NCBI GenBank assembly: GCA_900128395.1 | Contig: LT649765.1 | Location: 1-14,291, forward strand | Length of the DNA: 14,291 nucleotides | Source of the DNA: Stramenopiles sp. TOSAG23-2 | Lineage: Eukaryota; Sar | Reading direction: 5' to 3' | Shown here: in pieces, positions 7,188 through 14,291 of the stretch | Position numbering within the stretch: position 1 is the first letter of the stretch | How the letters are laid out: each line of letters starts with the position of its first letter | Position numbers and translations under genes: made by a program | The notes under the pieces: generated by a model | Seen by the model: the letters and a program-made list of their open reading frames with translations, nothing else | What the model was told of the DNA's origin: nothing | Database searches by the model: none

Positions 7188-7908
7188 AGTTAAAAGACTG
7201 CTGGACTGCGGCAACAAGGCAACAACACTGAAGGACTGGAAAATGAAGTTTTGAAATTTTTCATTTTAGCGTGTGGTGTAATATTTATTTTATAATTTAG
7301 TAAAAATTTAAAAATGTATGATATACATTTTTACAATTAAAAATAATTTAAAAAACTAATTTTTTATACCCCCGTATTTTCGTAAAATTTCGTACGAATG
7401 CCACAGTTACTAACGGTACCCACCACTATGAACAACAAACTTAAATACGACTGCACTGTGATCTGTGATATGCATGTATAATTACATAATATTTCTGATT
7501 TGTCTAAAAATCAATAATACAACCGTTCTACATCATCGATACAAACCATAATACCATGCCGACGACCATTTTTGCATTGAAAATAACGTTTTCCTTTAAT
7601 CATACCATCGTTTTTACCACCACGATTTGAATCTAATTCAATACCAACAAAAATTTTATCATTATTACGTTTATAATGAACCGTACCAATGTATTTAACA
7701 ATACCTTTTAAACGATAACCGTGGGTACGTACATAGTCCCCTACTTTAATATCATTGTACGCATTATATGTTGTTGTTTTTTCTTCTTCCTCATGTTTTT
7801 CTTCTATTTTCTTCATCATTAAATTATTATTATTATTATTGATTACATTGTTTATATCGTTTACTAATTGTTTACTTGTTTCAATTATTTTCAATGTTTT
7901 TTCTTTTT
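7032..7908. repeat. Tandem duplication, copy A
   Basis: Begins at codon 235 of the SUMO-like gene and runs through the spacer into the CAP-Gly gene fragment, ending at the joint near 7908-7910. The first 668 bp or so match copy B exactly (offset 877). Copy A then differs at four bases (7700, 7730, 7733, 7760) and lacks 15 bp present in copy B (offset becomes 892). The joint shares the dinucleotide GA with both parent sequences. Confidence 0.97.
7188..7510. other. Spacer after the SUMO-like gene (copy A of duplicated spacer)
   Basis: 3' flank of the SUMO-like gene and of the truncated CAP-Gly copy. Contains a perfect 10-bp hairpin (AAAAATGTAT at 7310-7319 with ATACATTTTT at 7323-7332, GAT loop) and ATTAAA at 7336-7341, plausible as shared 3'-end signals. 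The whole spacer is repeated without any difference at 8065-8387. Confidence 0.6.
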
Positions 7909-7909
7909 G
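7511..7909 (-). pseudogene. 5'-truncated CAP-Gly gene copy, second domain intact
   Basis: Corresponds to residues 187-323 of the neighbouring CAP-Gly protein, less a five-residue gap between the acidic stretch and the Thr run. The original promoter, start codon and first CAP-Gly domain are absent. Upstream the frame runs into antisense SUMO-like sequence and stops at 7921-7919. The first in-frame ATG is internal (7819). From there an uninterrupted 102-residue product would contain a complete CAP-Gly domain including GKNDG. All four substitutions against the parent are synonymous. I class it as a pseudogene fragment because no promoter or native start is visible, but it could be expressed. Confidence 0.75.
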
Positions 7910-8064
7910 AATATACAGTTAACTTGCCTGAATTATATTTAGGTGCTGTTGAAGATGAGGTGAAATACTTGGGTATTACATCTGCACTTACCAGTTCATC
8001 ATCATCATCAGGAGAAGGATCAATGAATGAACCAAAACGAAAAAAAACAAAAAGAAGTCCATAG
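7909..8064 (+). pseudogene. 5'-truncated copy of the SUMO-like gene 3' end
   Basis: Identical to codons 235-285 of the SUMO-like gene (last strand of the domain, Ser run and basic tail) with the same TAG stop. The rest of the gene is missing. Reading across the joint, an ATG at 7894 lies in frame and gives a chimeric 56-residue frame: six residues written by antisense CAP-Gly DNA (MFFLFE, the last shared with codon 235), then the SUMO-like tail. No promoter is evident. Confidence 0.85.
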
Positions 8065-8387
8065 AGTTAAAAGACTGCTGGACTGCGGCAACAAGGCAAC
8101 AACACTGAAGGACTGGAAAATGAAGTTTTGAAATTTTTCATTTTAGCGTGTGGTGTAATATTTATTTTATAATTTAGTAAAAATTTAAAAATGTATGATA
8201 TACATTTTTACAATTAAAAATAATTTAAAAAACTAATTTTTTATACCCCCGTATTTTCGTAAAATTTCGTACGAATGCCACAGTTACTAACGGTACCCAC
8301 CACTATGAACAACAAACTTAAATACGACTGCACTGTGATCTGTGATATGCATGTATAATTACATAATATTTCTGATTTGTCTAAAAA
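8065..8387. other. Copy B of the duplicated convergent spacer
   Basis: Base-for-base repeat of 7188-7510, including the 10-bp hairpin (arms 8187-8196 and 8200-8209). It now lies between the broken SUMO-like copy and the intact CAP-Gly gene stop codon. No gene seen. Confidence 0.85.
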
Positions 8388-9359
8388 TCAATAATACAAC
8401 CGTTCTACATCATCGATACAAACCATAATACCATGCCGACGACCATTTTTGCATTGAAAATAACGTTTTCCTTTAATCATACCATCGTTTTTACCACCAC
8501 GATTTGAATCTAATTCAATACCAACAAAAATTTTATCATTATTACGTTTATAATGAACCGTACCAATGTATTTAACGATACCTTTTAAACGATAACCGTG
8601 GGTACGAACGTAGTCCCCTACTTTAATATCATTGTATGCATTATATGTTGTTGTTGTATCCTTTTGTTTCTTTTCTTCTTCCTCATGTTTTTCTTCTATT
8701 TTCTTCATCATTAAATTATTATTATTATTATTGATTACATTGTTTATATCGTTTACTAATTGTTTACTTGTTTCAATTATTTTCAATGTTTTTTCTTTTT
8801 GATATTTTTTTATCATATTATTATTATTATTATTGTCATTTTCTTTTATATTATTTTTCATTGTTTTTGACATTTCTTGTTGTTTTTCGTCATCTTTAAT
8901 TTTCATCTTCTTCTTCTTATTATTATTATCTACCATCATCATCATCTTCTTCATCATATTGTTATTACTATTTTGTTTCAGTTTTTTTTCATTTAATAAT
9001 TTCATTTTATTATGTATTTCTTTGATTGTTTTTATTGGTGATTGTTTTTTTATTTTTTCAACATCTTTAACACGTGCTAACATACCATAATTATTTCTAC
9101 AAGTGAAATATGTTTTACCTTTAACCGTACCATTGTTTCTACCATATGGACCATCGCATTCAATACCAACATATACTTTTTTAATATCTTTACAATAATG
9201 AACACGTCCAATAAATCGTACTGTACCTTTAATATGTTTATGTTTTGTTTTGACACGATCACCTAAACCAATTCTATCATCATCATCTTCCTCTTCACAT
9301 TTGATCACGGAATATAAATTTTTTAACCCACCATTAAATTCAACAATTAATCCACTCAT
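8388..9359 (-). CDS. Double CAP-Gly domain microtubule-binding protein
   Basis: A 323-residue protein with two CAP-Gly domains, a fold that binds the EEY/F-type C-terminal tails of alpha-tubulin and EB proteins. Domain 1 (about 31-103) has GDRVKT, KGTVRFIG, VYVGIE and a variant groove motif GRNNG (73-77). Domain 2 (about 245-320) has GDYVRT, KGIVKYIG, IFVGIEL and the canonical GKNDG (289-293). Both keep the phenylalanine-type core (YF.C). The linker (104-244) is Lys/Asn/Met-rich low complexity with probable helix, ending in an acidic run. CLIP-170-like proteins also carry two CAP-Gly domains but are far longer, so orthology is uncertain. The ATG at 9359 overlaps the stop of a two-codon uORF (ATGATATGA, 9364-9356). 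It is divergent from LC8. Confidence 0.85.
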   Translation of the reverse strand: MSGLIVEFNGGLKNLYSVIKCEEEDDDDRIGLGDRVKTKHKHIKGTVRFIGRVHYCKDIKKVYVGIECDGPYGRNNGTVKGKTYFTCRNNYGMLARVKDVEKIKKQSPIKTIKEIHNKMKLLNEKKLKQNSNNNMMKKMMMMVDNNNKKKKMKIKDDEKQQEMSKTMKNNIKENDNNNNNNMIKKYQKEKTLKIIETSKQLVNDINNVINNNNNNLMMKKIEEKHEEEEKKQKDTTTTYNAYNDIKVGDYVRTHGYRLKGIVKYIGTVHYKRNNDKIFVGIELDSNRGGKNDGMIKGKRYFQCKNGRRHGIMVCIDDVERLYY

Positions 9360-9679
9360 ATCATTTAAATAATTAATGGAGGATATATACTACTACTACT
9401 ACCTTTTTTTCTATTTTTTCTCTTTTTTAATTTTGTTCTTACACAGAGAGTGATCCAATATAGAGGGGATAGGGAACGGGGGAACAGAATCTACTCTATA
9501 ATTATAATTGTGTCGATATGCATTCCATTTATTTCATTTATTGCTGCTATCTTCTATATTTCTATATTATATTTCTTTCAATATATATAACACTAAAAGA
9601 GAACAGTACTCTTATCTTTTGTTAAAGAAACCACACACACACACACACATATATATACATATAATATAAAATAATCATC
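9360..9679. promoter_or_regulatory. Shared divergent promoter region, CAP-Gly / LC8
   Basis: 320 bp between two start codons that point away from each other. Contains CTACTACTAC repeats near 9390, a T-rich block (9401-9435), a purine/G-rich patch (about 9455-9485), and a (CA)n(TA)n microsatellite at 9632-9662 just before the LC8 ATG. No specific factor site is recognised. Confidence 0.6.
9632..9662. repeat. (CA)n(TA)n microsatellite in the LC8 leader
   Basis: CA dinucleotides from about 9632 to 9649 grade into ATATATACATATA. It ends about 18 bp before the LC8 start codon and therefore probably lies in the 5' UTR. Confidence 0.9.
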
Positions 9680-9961
9680 ATGTCGAAAAAAAAAGAAATT
9701 GTATTTGCAGAGGATATGACGGATGAAATGATGAACCGTGCTATTGATGTTGGAAAAGCTGCTTTTAATAACCCACAAAACCAAGGGAAACCAAATCAAC
9801 GCATAGCAACATTTATTAGGACCACGTTTGAGAAAGAATATGGAAAATCATGGAATTGCGTCGTTGGGTCTAACTTTGGTAGTTACGTCACTCATGAAAT
9901 TAAAACATATATTTATTTTAGTGTACAGCCCGGTATTAATGTATTATTATGGAAAGCATAA
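9680..9961 (+). CDS. DYNLL: Dynein light chain LC8 (DYNLL type)
   Basis: LC8 is a small dimeric hub that binds the dynein intermediate chain and many other partners through short TQT-like motifs. The 93-residue product (family about 89-93) contains the whole fold: the N-terminal strand and ADMT-like EDMTDEMMNRAIDVGKAAF helix, the second helix ATFIRTTFEKEYG, and the diagnostic WNCVVGSNFGSYVTHE (family WHCIVGRNFGSYVTHE), then KTYIYFSV and the last strand INVLLWKA. There is a short insertion around NNPQNQGKPN between the two helices. No intron is needed. The start is the first ATG after a CA/TA-rich leader. An AATAAA overlaps the stop codon (9961-9966). It is divergently paired with the CAP-Gly gene. 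Confidence 0.96.
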   Translation: MSKKKEIVFAEDMTDEMMNRAIDVGKAAFNNPQNQGKPNQRIATFIRTTFEKEYGKSWNCVVGSNFGSYVTHEIKTYIYFSVQPGINVLLWKA

Positions 9962-10060
9962 ATAAATACATATACATATATACATATATATTATTACATA
10001 CATATGTGTGTGTGTATTTGTGTGTGTTTTTACATCAATATTACATACATATCTATTTAA

Positions 10061-10201
10061 ATAATATATTACAGAAATAATAATAGTAATAATATAAAAA
10101 CATGGTTAGATATATTGATAGATTGTATTAGAAGATTTATCAGTTATGATGATGTTGTTGATGAAGCAATAGAAGAAGTAAATATAATGGTTCGAACATA
10201 G
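10061..10201 (+). other. Exon-like open frame without a start codon
   Basis: After an in-frame TAA at 10058-10060, 46 codons stay open to TAG at 10199-10201. The later part reads as an amphipathic helix (KTWLDILIDCIRRF, then DDVVDEAIEEVN) with normal codon use for this genome, and a TTACAG| acceptor-like site precedes it at 10069-10074. The only in-frame ATG is near the end. No phase-matched donor was found in the LC8 gene, so it is not an obvious alternative LC8 tail. Gene remnant, unknown exon, or chance. Confidence 0.2.
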
Positions 10202-10498
10202 AGAGAACATGTCATAAAAAAGAGGTATATAGAGAGTATATACTTGGTTAAAAAATGCTACGTAATAATGAGTCTTGAGTGTCATGAATCGTGTGTGTCC
10301 ACGCTAGCGCAGCGTCAAACGTCTTAAATTATATTTGAAAATATATAAACTTTGTTGTAATTACACGGAGTATAATTATCTGTTCTCTAACACGTAGTTT
10401 TTACCACCACCACAACACTTTTTCTCCACCCTCTCTCCTCTAACACATCAAAATATTCGTATCCATTTTCTCGATATAACCAAGATCTTCGACTTTAT

Positions 10499-10521
10499 GC
10501 ATATATATATATATATATATT
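10499..10521. repeat. (TA)n microsatellite downstream of CBP80
   Basis: Pure TA dinucleotides starting about 6 bp past the CBP80 stop on the minus strand, probably in its 3' UTR. Confidence 0.9.
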
Positions 10522-10526
10522 ATACC

Positions 10527-11682
10527 TCATTCAAATTCTTCTTTTACTTTATAAAATGTCGATAATAAACATTCATATCGTTTATTTAATACAACTAATT
10601 CTTCCTCGTTTGTACATACCTTTTCACGACATTGTACAATAACAGATTTCATTTTTTCATAATTATTTTTACGCAATTTGATTTCTTTTTCAAATATTTC
10701 ATCCGTTTCTTTATTTCTTAACTCAATTTGTAAACCAGCATATGGGCGTGGTGCTGCAATACATTCTTTATTAAATGTACGTAATAATACACTATTCATA
10801 ATTTCCCATGGCCAATAACGTGTATACCATAATAATGCCTTCTTATTGTTACTACTGGTTGATGTAACCTCGTCACTACTGTTATTATTATTTAATAAAA
10901 AAAATTCCATAACATCTGCACCATTAATAATACGATATTCAACTAATATGTTCAATGTATGCATTAACATGACTGGATTTAAATGCCAAAAATCATAAAT
11001 CGCATTAACAACTTCTAAATTATACTTATTATTATCTTCATCATTTTCAATTGCAATTAAATTAATAATGAGCTCTTTAAAACGTGTTAAACGTGAACGT
11101 AAATGTGTTAATGTTTTATATCCAGATTGTAAAATAGCAAACATACAACATCGTACATGTTCATTTGTCATTGTATTTACATTTGTTGCAGTAGTTTTGG
11201 TGGTGGTGGTCGTCATCGTCTTCGTCGTATCATCAATATCGGTGTTTTCTTCGGTGGTATCAGTCGTGGTGGTACTATCATCTGCCTCATCTTCTTTTTT
11301 ACTATTATCATCATCTGCATTACCATCACCTTTCTCTTCTTTTTGTTCTTCCATTTTTTTATCCTCCGTCGCCGTCGTTGGTGGTGATGGTGCGACTGGT
11401 ATCGTTTCTTTCCCTTGATATGTTAATAATAAATTTAAACTATTGATTATACCAGCATTTTTACCTGCTTTTAAATCGGATACAACCATTTCATAAAATT
11501 TACGATATAATTCATTATCGGATGATACTAAATATGGATTCTTTTGCTCACCACTACACTCATCAATATAAGAATGTAACCATGTTGAATTCGCAAATTT
11601 TGATTTCATATATTCAGCATAGGTAAGATTCGTACATTTACTACATAATGCAGCAACAAATGCAAATTGTCCACGGCGAGAG

Positions 11683-11714
<32 letters not shown>

Positions 11715-13595
11715 TATACTTGTCTTTGTGCCATCATCATCATCATCATCATTACTACTACCTTTTTCCTTCGTATCAGTCGTCGTCGTTTTATTATTAT
11801 CATCATCATCTTTATTACTACTAACAAATTTCTTTTCCCACCATTGAAATGGCCAATTCCATTTAAACCTATTTAAATGCCATGCCATCCATTGTGATAA
11901 ACGATCTGCTGCAGCATCAACTAAATGTATCGTTTCACCATTAGCAGCAATATTATTTTCTACCGATCCATCCCCACGTAATAAACCTTTGCCCATACTT
12001 TCAAACAATACATTAACCGTCTCTGCTAATGCAGGTGGATATGTTTTTCTCTTTGCTTTACATAAACCAGCGATAACATTTGCATAATATACCCATGGAT
12101 GTTTGGAATTTGGTAATTGCAACATATCATGAAATATAGTTTCTAATATTAAATGTTCGGCATTGATATTTAAACTTTGTATACGTTCTGCTGCTTCACC
12201 AGACATTGGATAATACACATCTAATACTGATATAATTAATTGTTTCACGATACATTTATCAGCAATCGACAATGCATTCATATATTCAGTACGGAATTTT
12301 GTATGTTGTTCATTTTCCTCATCATTATTCTTCAATTTGCAATCAATAAACAAACCATGACGTTTTGAACATTGTTGATATGTATCTAATATCATATTAT
12401 CTTCCTCTTTTGTTGACAATGTATAGGTATCTAATGCAATATCTTGTACATTAATTGGTTCTACCGGTATTGGACCCGTGTCCTCGTCGTCGTCATCGTC
12501 ATCATCACCATTCACCGACACGTCTTCCTCCTCTTTTGCTATTTCATCGCAAACATGTTTATATAAAATATCTGCTACATTCATTAAAACAACTTCATTT
12601 TCCCAATTCGATTCAACACGTTCATTGATGGCATCAATCCATTCTTTCAATGAATGGCTACTACTATGAATACGACCATCTTTATTAAAGTACCACATGG
12701 ATGTTTCTTTATTCATGATCAACCCATCATCCAATTTATAATCACTTGCGCTGTTACAATTGTCATCGATCAAGTTAATACCATATTTGATTAAATTTTG
12801 TAATAATGTTGGCATGTCCTTATTTTCCATTACTTCTTTTCCACCCCATAAAATGGAACATAAAAAACAAATAGTAATTTGTTCTTTGCAATGCGCATGT
12901 AAATGTTTACCTTGTTTTTTATTATTAATTAATTCTTTATGCAATGGTTTATAGATATATGTGACTAAATCATCCACTGTCAATACTTTCATTTTTGGCA
13001 ATATGCTTAAAAAACGCATTAAATTACATGCATTGCTATATCGTTGTTCAATAAAACATTTATTTAATTGACTCATCGTTGTTTTAAAAATATCATCACA
13101 AAATTCAGGTGTAACAATATTTACCATGGCAAATAAACTACCATAAATACTTGTTTTCATAGGAAATTCTTCGATGCAACGAACGAAATGATTTGCAATA
13201 AATTTACCAATACCATCTTCAACATCAGATGCAATTGCATCACTCATAGCAACAAATTGTTTTGTTACTAAATCTTCATTGGATATATTTGGATCCGAAC
13301 CTACATGTACTAATAATTCATACATAATATTTTTTGAAGTTTCATCTGGTTGGTTCATTTGTATATCTCCATCTTCATCAACGTTGTTGTTGGAAGAAGT
13401 ATTGGATTGGTTTGGTGCACCGAATGTGAAATCGTTCGAAGAGGTGTTGTTGTTGTTGTTATCAATTGCATTGTTGTTGTTGGAAGAGGTATTGCCAGGT
13501 TCAGTAGTTGTTGCATGGGAATTATTATTATTATTCTTATTATTGGTCGTATTATTTGGATTTAAAAATGCTTCATCATCTTTTTCAATATTCAT
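10527..13595 (-). CDS. NCBP1: Nuclear cap-binding complex large subunit (CBP80/NCBP1)
   Basis: CBP80 binds CBP20 to form the nuclear complex on m7G caps of Pol II transcripts, acting in splicing, export and first-round translation. The 1022-residue protein shows the three helical MIF4G-type regions. Region 1 (about 90-350) includes FVRCIEEFPMKTSIYGSLFAMVN and ACNLMRFLSILP (compare human LTIYTTLVGLLN and VYLVRFLSDL). Region 2 (about 400-590) includes LILETIFHDMLQLP and LSQWMAWHLNRFKWNW. Region 3 (about 640-940) includes LEVVNAIYDFWHLNPVML and WPWEIMNSVLLRT. A charged helical segment follows, but the roughly 80-100 terminal residues of animal CBP80 are absent. Insertions of Asn, Asp and Thr tracts (14-72, 363-371, 595-638, 735-806) explain the large size. 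The ORF is intronless. The start precedes an Asn-rich head and is the first in-frame ATG. Confidence 0.9.
11684..11714. repeat. Pure trinucleotide array coding the CBP80 Thr tract
   Basis: TAG/AGT repeats on the plus strand are read on the minus strand as about ten successive ACT threonine codons (within residues 627-638). The single repeated codon indicates recent replication slippage rather than selection on mixed codons. Confidence 0.85.
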
Positions 13596-14078
13596 GTTTT
13601 GTTTTTCCTGTGTGTATATGAGGATGAGAAATATTAGTAATTACAAATGTTGTAAATGAATGTTAATTATGGTTCAATGTTTTTCCAGAATTTATGACTA
13701 TAACTGTATATATATATGTATACCAGAAGGTCACGCATTGCCGAGTATAATACATTGACAGACGACTTTCCGGATACAAATTCTATCTTTCGATATAATA
13801 TATTATTTATAATGTATTACTATTGGATTTTTAGCAGCACTTTACAACAAATTTAGTGATGATTTGATTGATGATAAATTCATTTTTGATGGAAGTGAAT
13901 GAATGATTTGGAGTTTTTAGTATTCTAAATTTCTTCAAGTATAAATTATATGTCAGTTGATAGGGTAATTAATTATGTTTTCATAGCTTCATATATAGCG
14001 TTCAAGTACAACTATTCGATAGGTCCAATTGATTTCATCATGATTAGCATCTACATATCTACATACTGTATAGCATGA

Positions 14079-14121
14079 AGAAAGACCAACACGAGAAAGA
14101 CCAACACGAGAAAGACCAACA
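14079..14121. repeat. 15-bp tandem repeat, nearly three copies
   Basis: AGAAAGACCAACACG at 14079-14093 and 14094-14108 is exact, with a third copy from 14109 that diverges at its end (AACAATG). The period is a multiple of three. On the minus strand it would read as a repeated RVGLS pentapeptide inside a 62-codon frame, which I do not accept as a gene. Confidence 0.9.
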
Positions 14122-14201
14122 ATGAAATCAATGAGAAAAGCCATTTTTATTACCATGCACATACCATTGTATATCAATCGATCGACATTTACCTAGAAGA
14201 T

Positions 14202-14211
14202 CATATATATA

Positions 14212-14250
<39 letters not shown>
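14202..14250. repeat. Compound (AT)n(GT)n(AG)n microsatellite
   Basis: Three consecutive dinucleotide runs: AT to about 14214, GT to 14228, and AG from 14229 to 14250, followed by an AAC/CAACAA stretch at the window end. Confidence 0.95.
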
Positions 14251-14291
14251 AAGAAACAATTAATAATAACAACAACAACAGAGAATTTCTT

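Larger units (their letters stand above)
7909..8802. repeat. Tandem duplication, copy B
   Basis: Direct tandem copy of 7032-7908 with the same content: 3' end of the SUMO-like gene (broken), spacer, and the 3' end of the CAP-Gly gene (here intact and continuous with its 5' part). Includes the 15 bp GTATCCTTTTGTTTC (about 8651-8665) absent from copy A. The near identity indicates a recent event, or an assembly duplication of two haplotypes. Confidence 0.97.
9962..10526. other. Convergent spacer between LC8 and CBP80
   Basis: AT-rich with TACATA and (GT)n low-complexity DNA (about 9965-10030), an exon-like open frame (10061-10201), a small GC-rich hairpin (ACGCT at 10301-10305 with AGCGT at 10311-10315), a pyrimidine-rich CACCACC patch (10400-10440) and a (TA)n run at 10499-10521 next to the CBP80 stop codon. 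No confident gene. Confidence 0.5.
13596..14291. promoter_or_regulatory. CBP80 upstream region to the right edge
   Basis: No supported gene. The region near the CBP80 start is A/C-rich on the transcribed strand (AGGAAAAACAAAAC|ATG). Further out are TATA-type runs (13708-13720), a less AT-rich patch (13725-13775), an open but start-less 29-codon plus frame near 13818-13907, a 15-bp tandem repeat and compound dinucleotide repeats at the edge. The divergent neighbour, if any, lies outside the window. Confidence 0.45.

Noticed and set aside
9884-9891. TTACGTCA inside the LC8 gene as a regulatory site
   Set aside because: It encodes part of the conserved YVTH motif of LC8, so it is explained by coding.
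9962-10201. Alternative spliced C-terminus for LC8 using the exon-like frame at 10075
   Set aside because: LC8 is already complete with a normal last strand and stop. None of the GT sites in its 3' half has the phase needed to join that frame.
11068-11876. Plus-strand frames opposite CBP80, rich in Ser/Val or Ile/Arg
   Set aside because: Antisense shadows of the Thr/Asp trinucleotide tracts of CBP80.
13818-13907. 29-codon plus frame reading ALYNKFSDDLIDDKF
   Set aside because: Protein-like by eye but has no start, no clear splice site and is too short to support.
13989-14177. 62-codon minus frame with RVGLS repeats
   Set aside because: The repeat comes from the 15-bp minisatellite. The rest has no recognisable features and the frame is short.
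1-14291. CRISPR array, rRNA, transposase or viral gene
   Set aside because: No spaced exact repeats of CRISPR type, no rRNA-like stretch, and no reverse transcriptase, transposase, integrase or capsid motifs in any frame examined.

Overview
This window is nuclear DNA from an AT-rich eukaryote, most likely a protist. Evidence for this: genes lie on both strands and are separated by AT-rich spacers full of CA/GT/TA microsatellites. One gene has a clear GT-AG spliceosomal intron. Proteins carry Asn, Asp and Thr homopolymer tracts. The recognisable products are strictly eukaryotic: two dynein light chains, a CAP-Gly microtubule-binding protein, and the large subunit of the nuclear cap-binding complex. 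Start codons sit in A-rich contexts with no Shine-Dalgarno signal. No rRNA, tRNA, CRISPR array or recognisable transposon gene was seen. The species cannot be named from this sequence.

Layout, left to right. A possible left-truncated coding end at the edge overlaps a striking GC-rich 20-bp hairpin. Then come an M14-type zinc carboxypeptidase with a C-terminal membrane anchor (+, 603-2681) and a two-exon roadblock/LC7 dynein light chain (-, 3554-3109). A 1.3-kb spacer with decayed repeats follows. Next are an unrecognised coiled-coil protein (+, 4841-5881) and a nuclear-looking protein with a SUMO-like domain (+, 6330-7187). A tandem duplication of about 0.88 kb covers the convergent 3' ends of the SUMO-like gene and the next gene. 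A double CAP-Gly protein (-, 9359-8388) is divergent from an LC8 dynein light chain (+, 9680-9961). Last is CBP80/NCBP1 (-, 13595-10527) with about 0.7 kb of its upstream region.

Three of the seven intact genes (LC7, LC8, CAP-Gly) belong to the dynein/microtubule world. LC8 and CAP-Gly share a 320-bp divergent promoter region. Whether this is functional clustering or chance cannot be decided from one window.

The most interesting structure is the tandem duplication. Its joint shows 2 bp of microhomology and it leaves both parent genes intact. It creates a 5'-truncated but complete second CAP-Gly domain. The only four point differences between copies fall at synonymous third positions of that domain, while the rest of the copy, including all the non-coding part, is identical. 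I found no complete undescribed multi-gene system. The best leads for something new are the duplication, the SUMO-like orphan, the structured segment after the coiled-coil gene, and the GC-rich hairpin.
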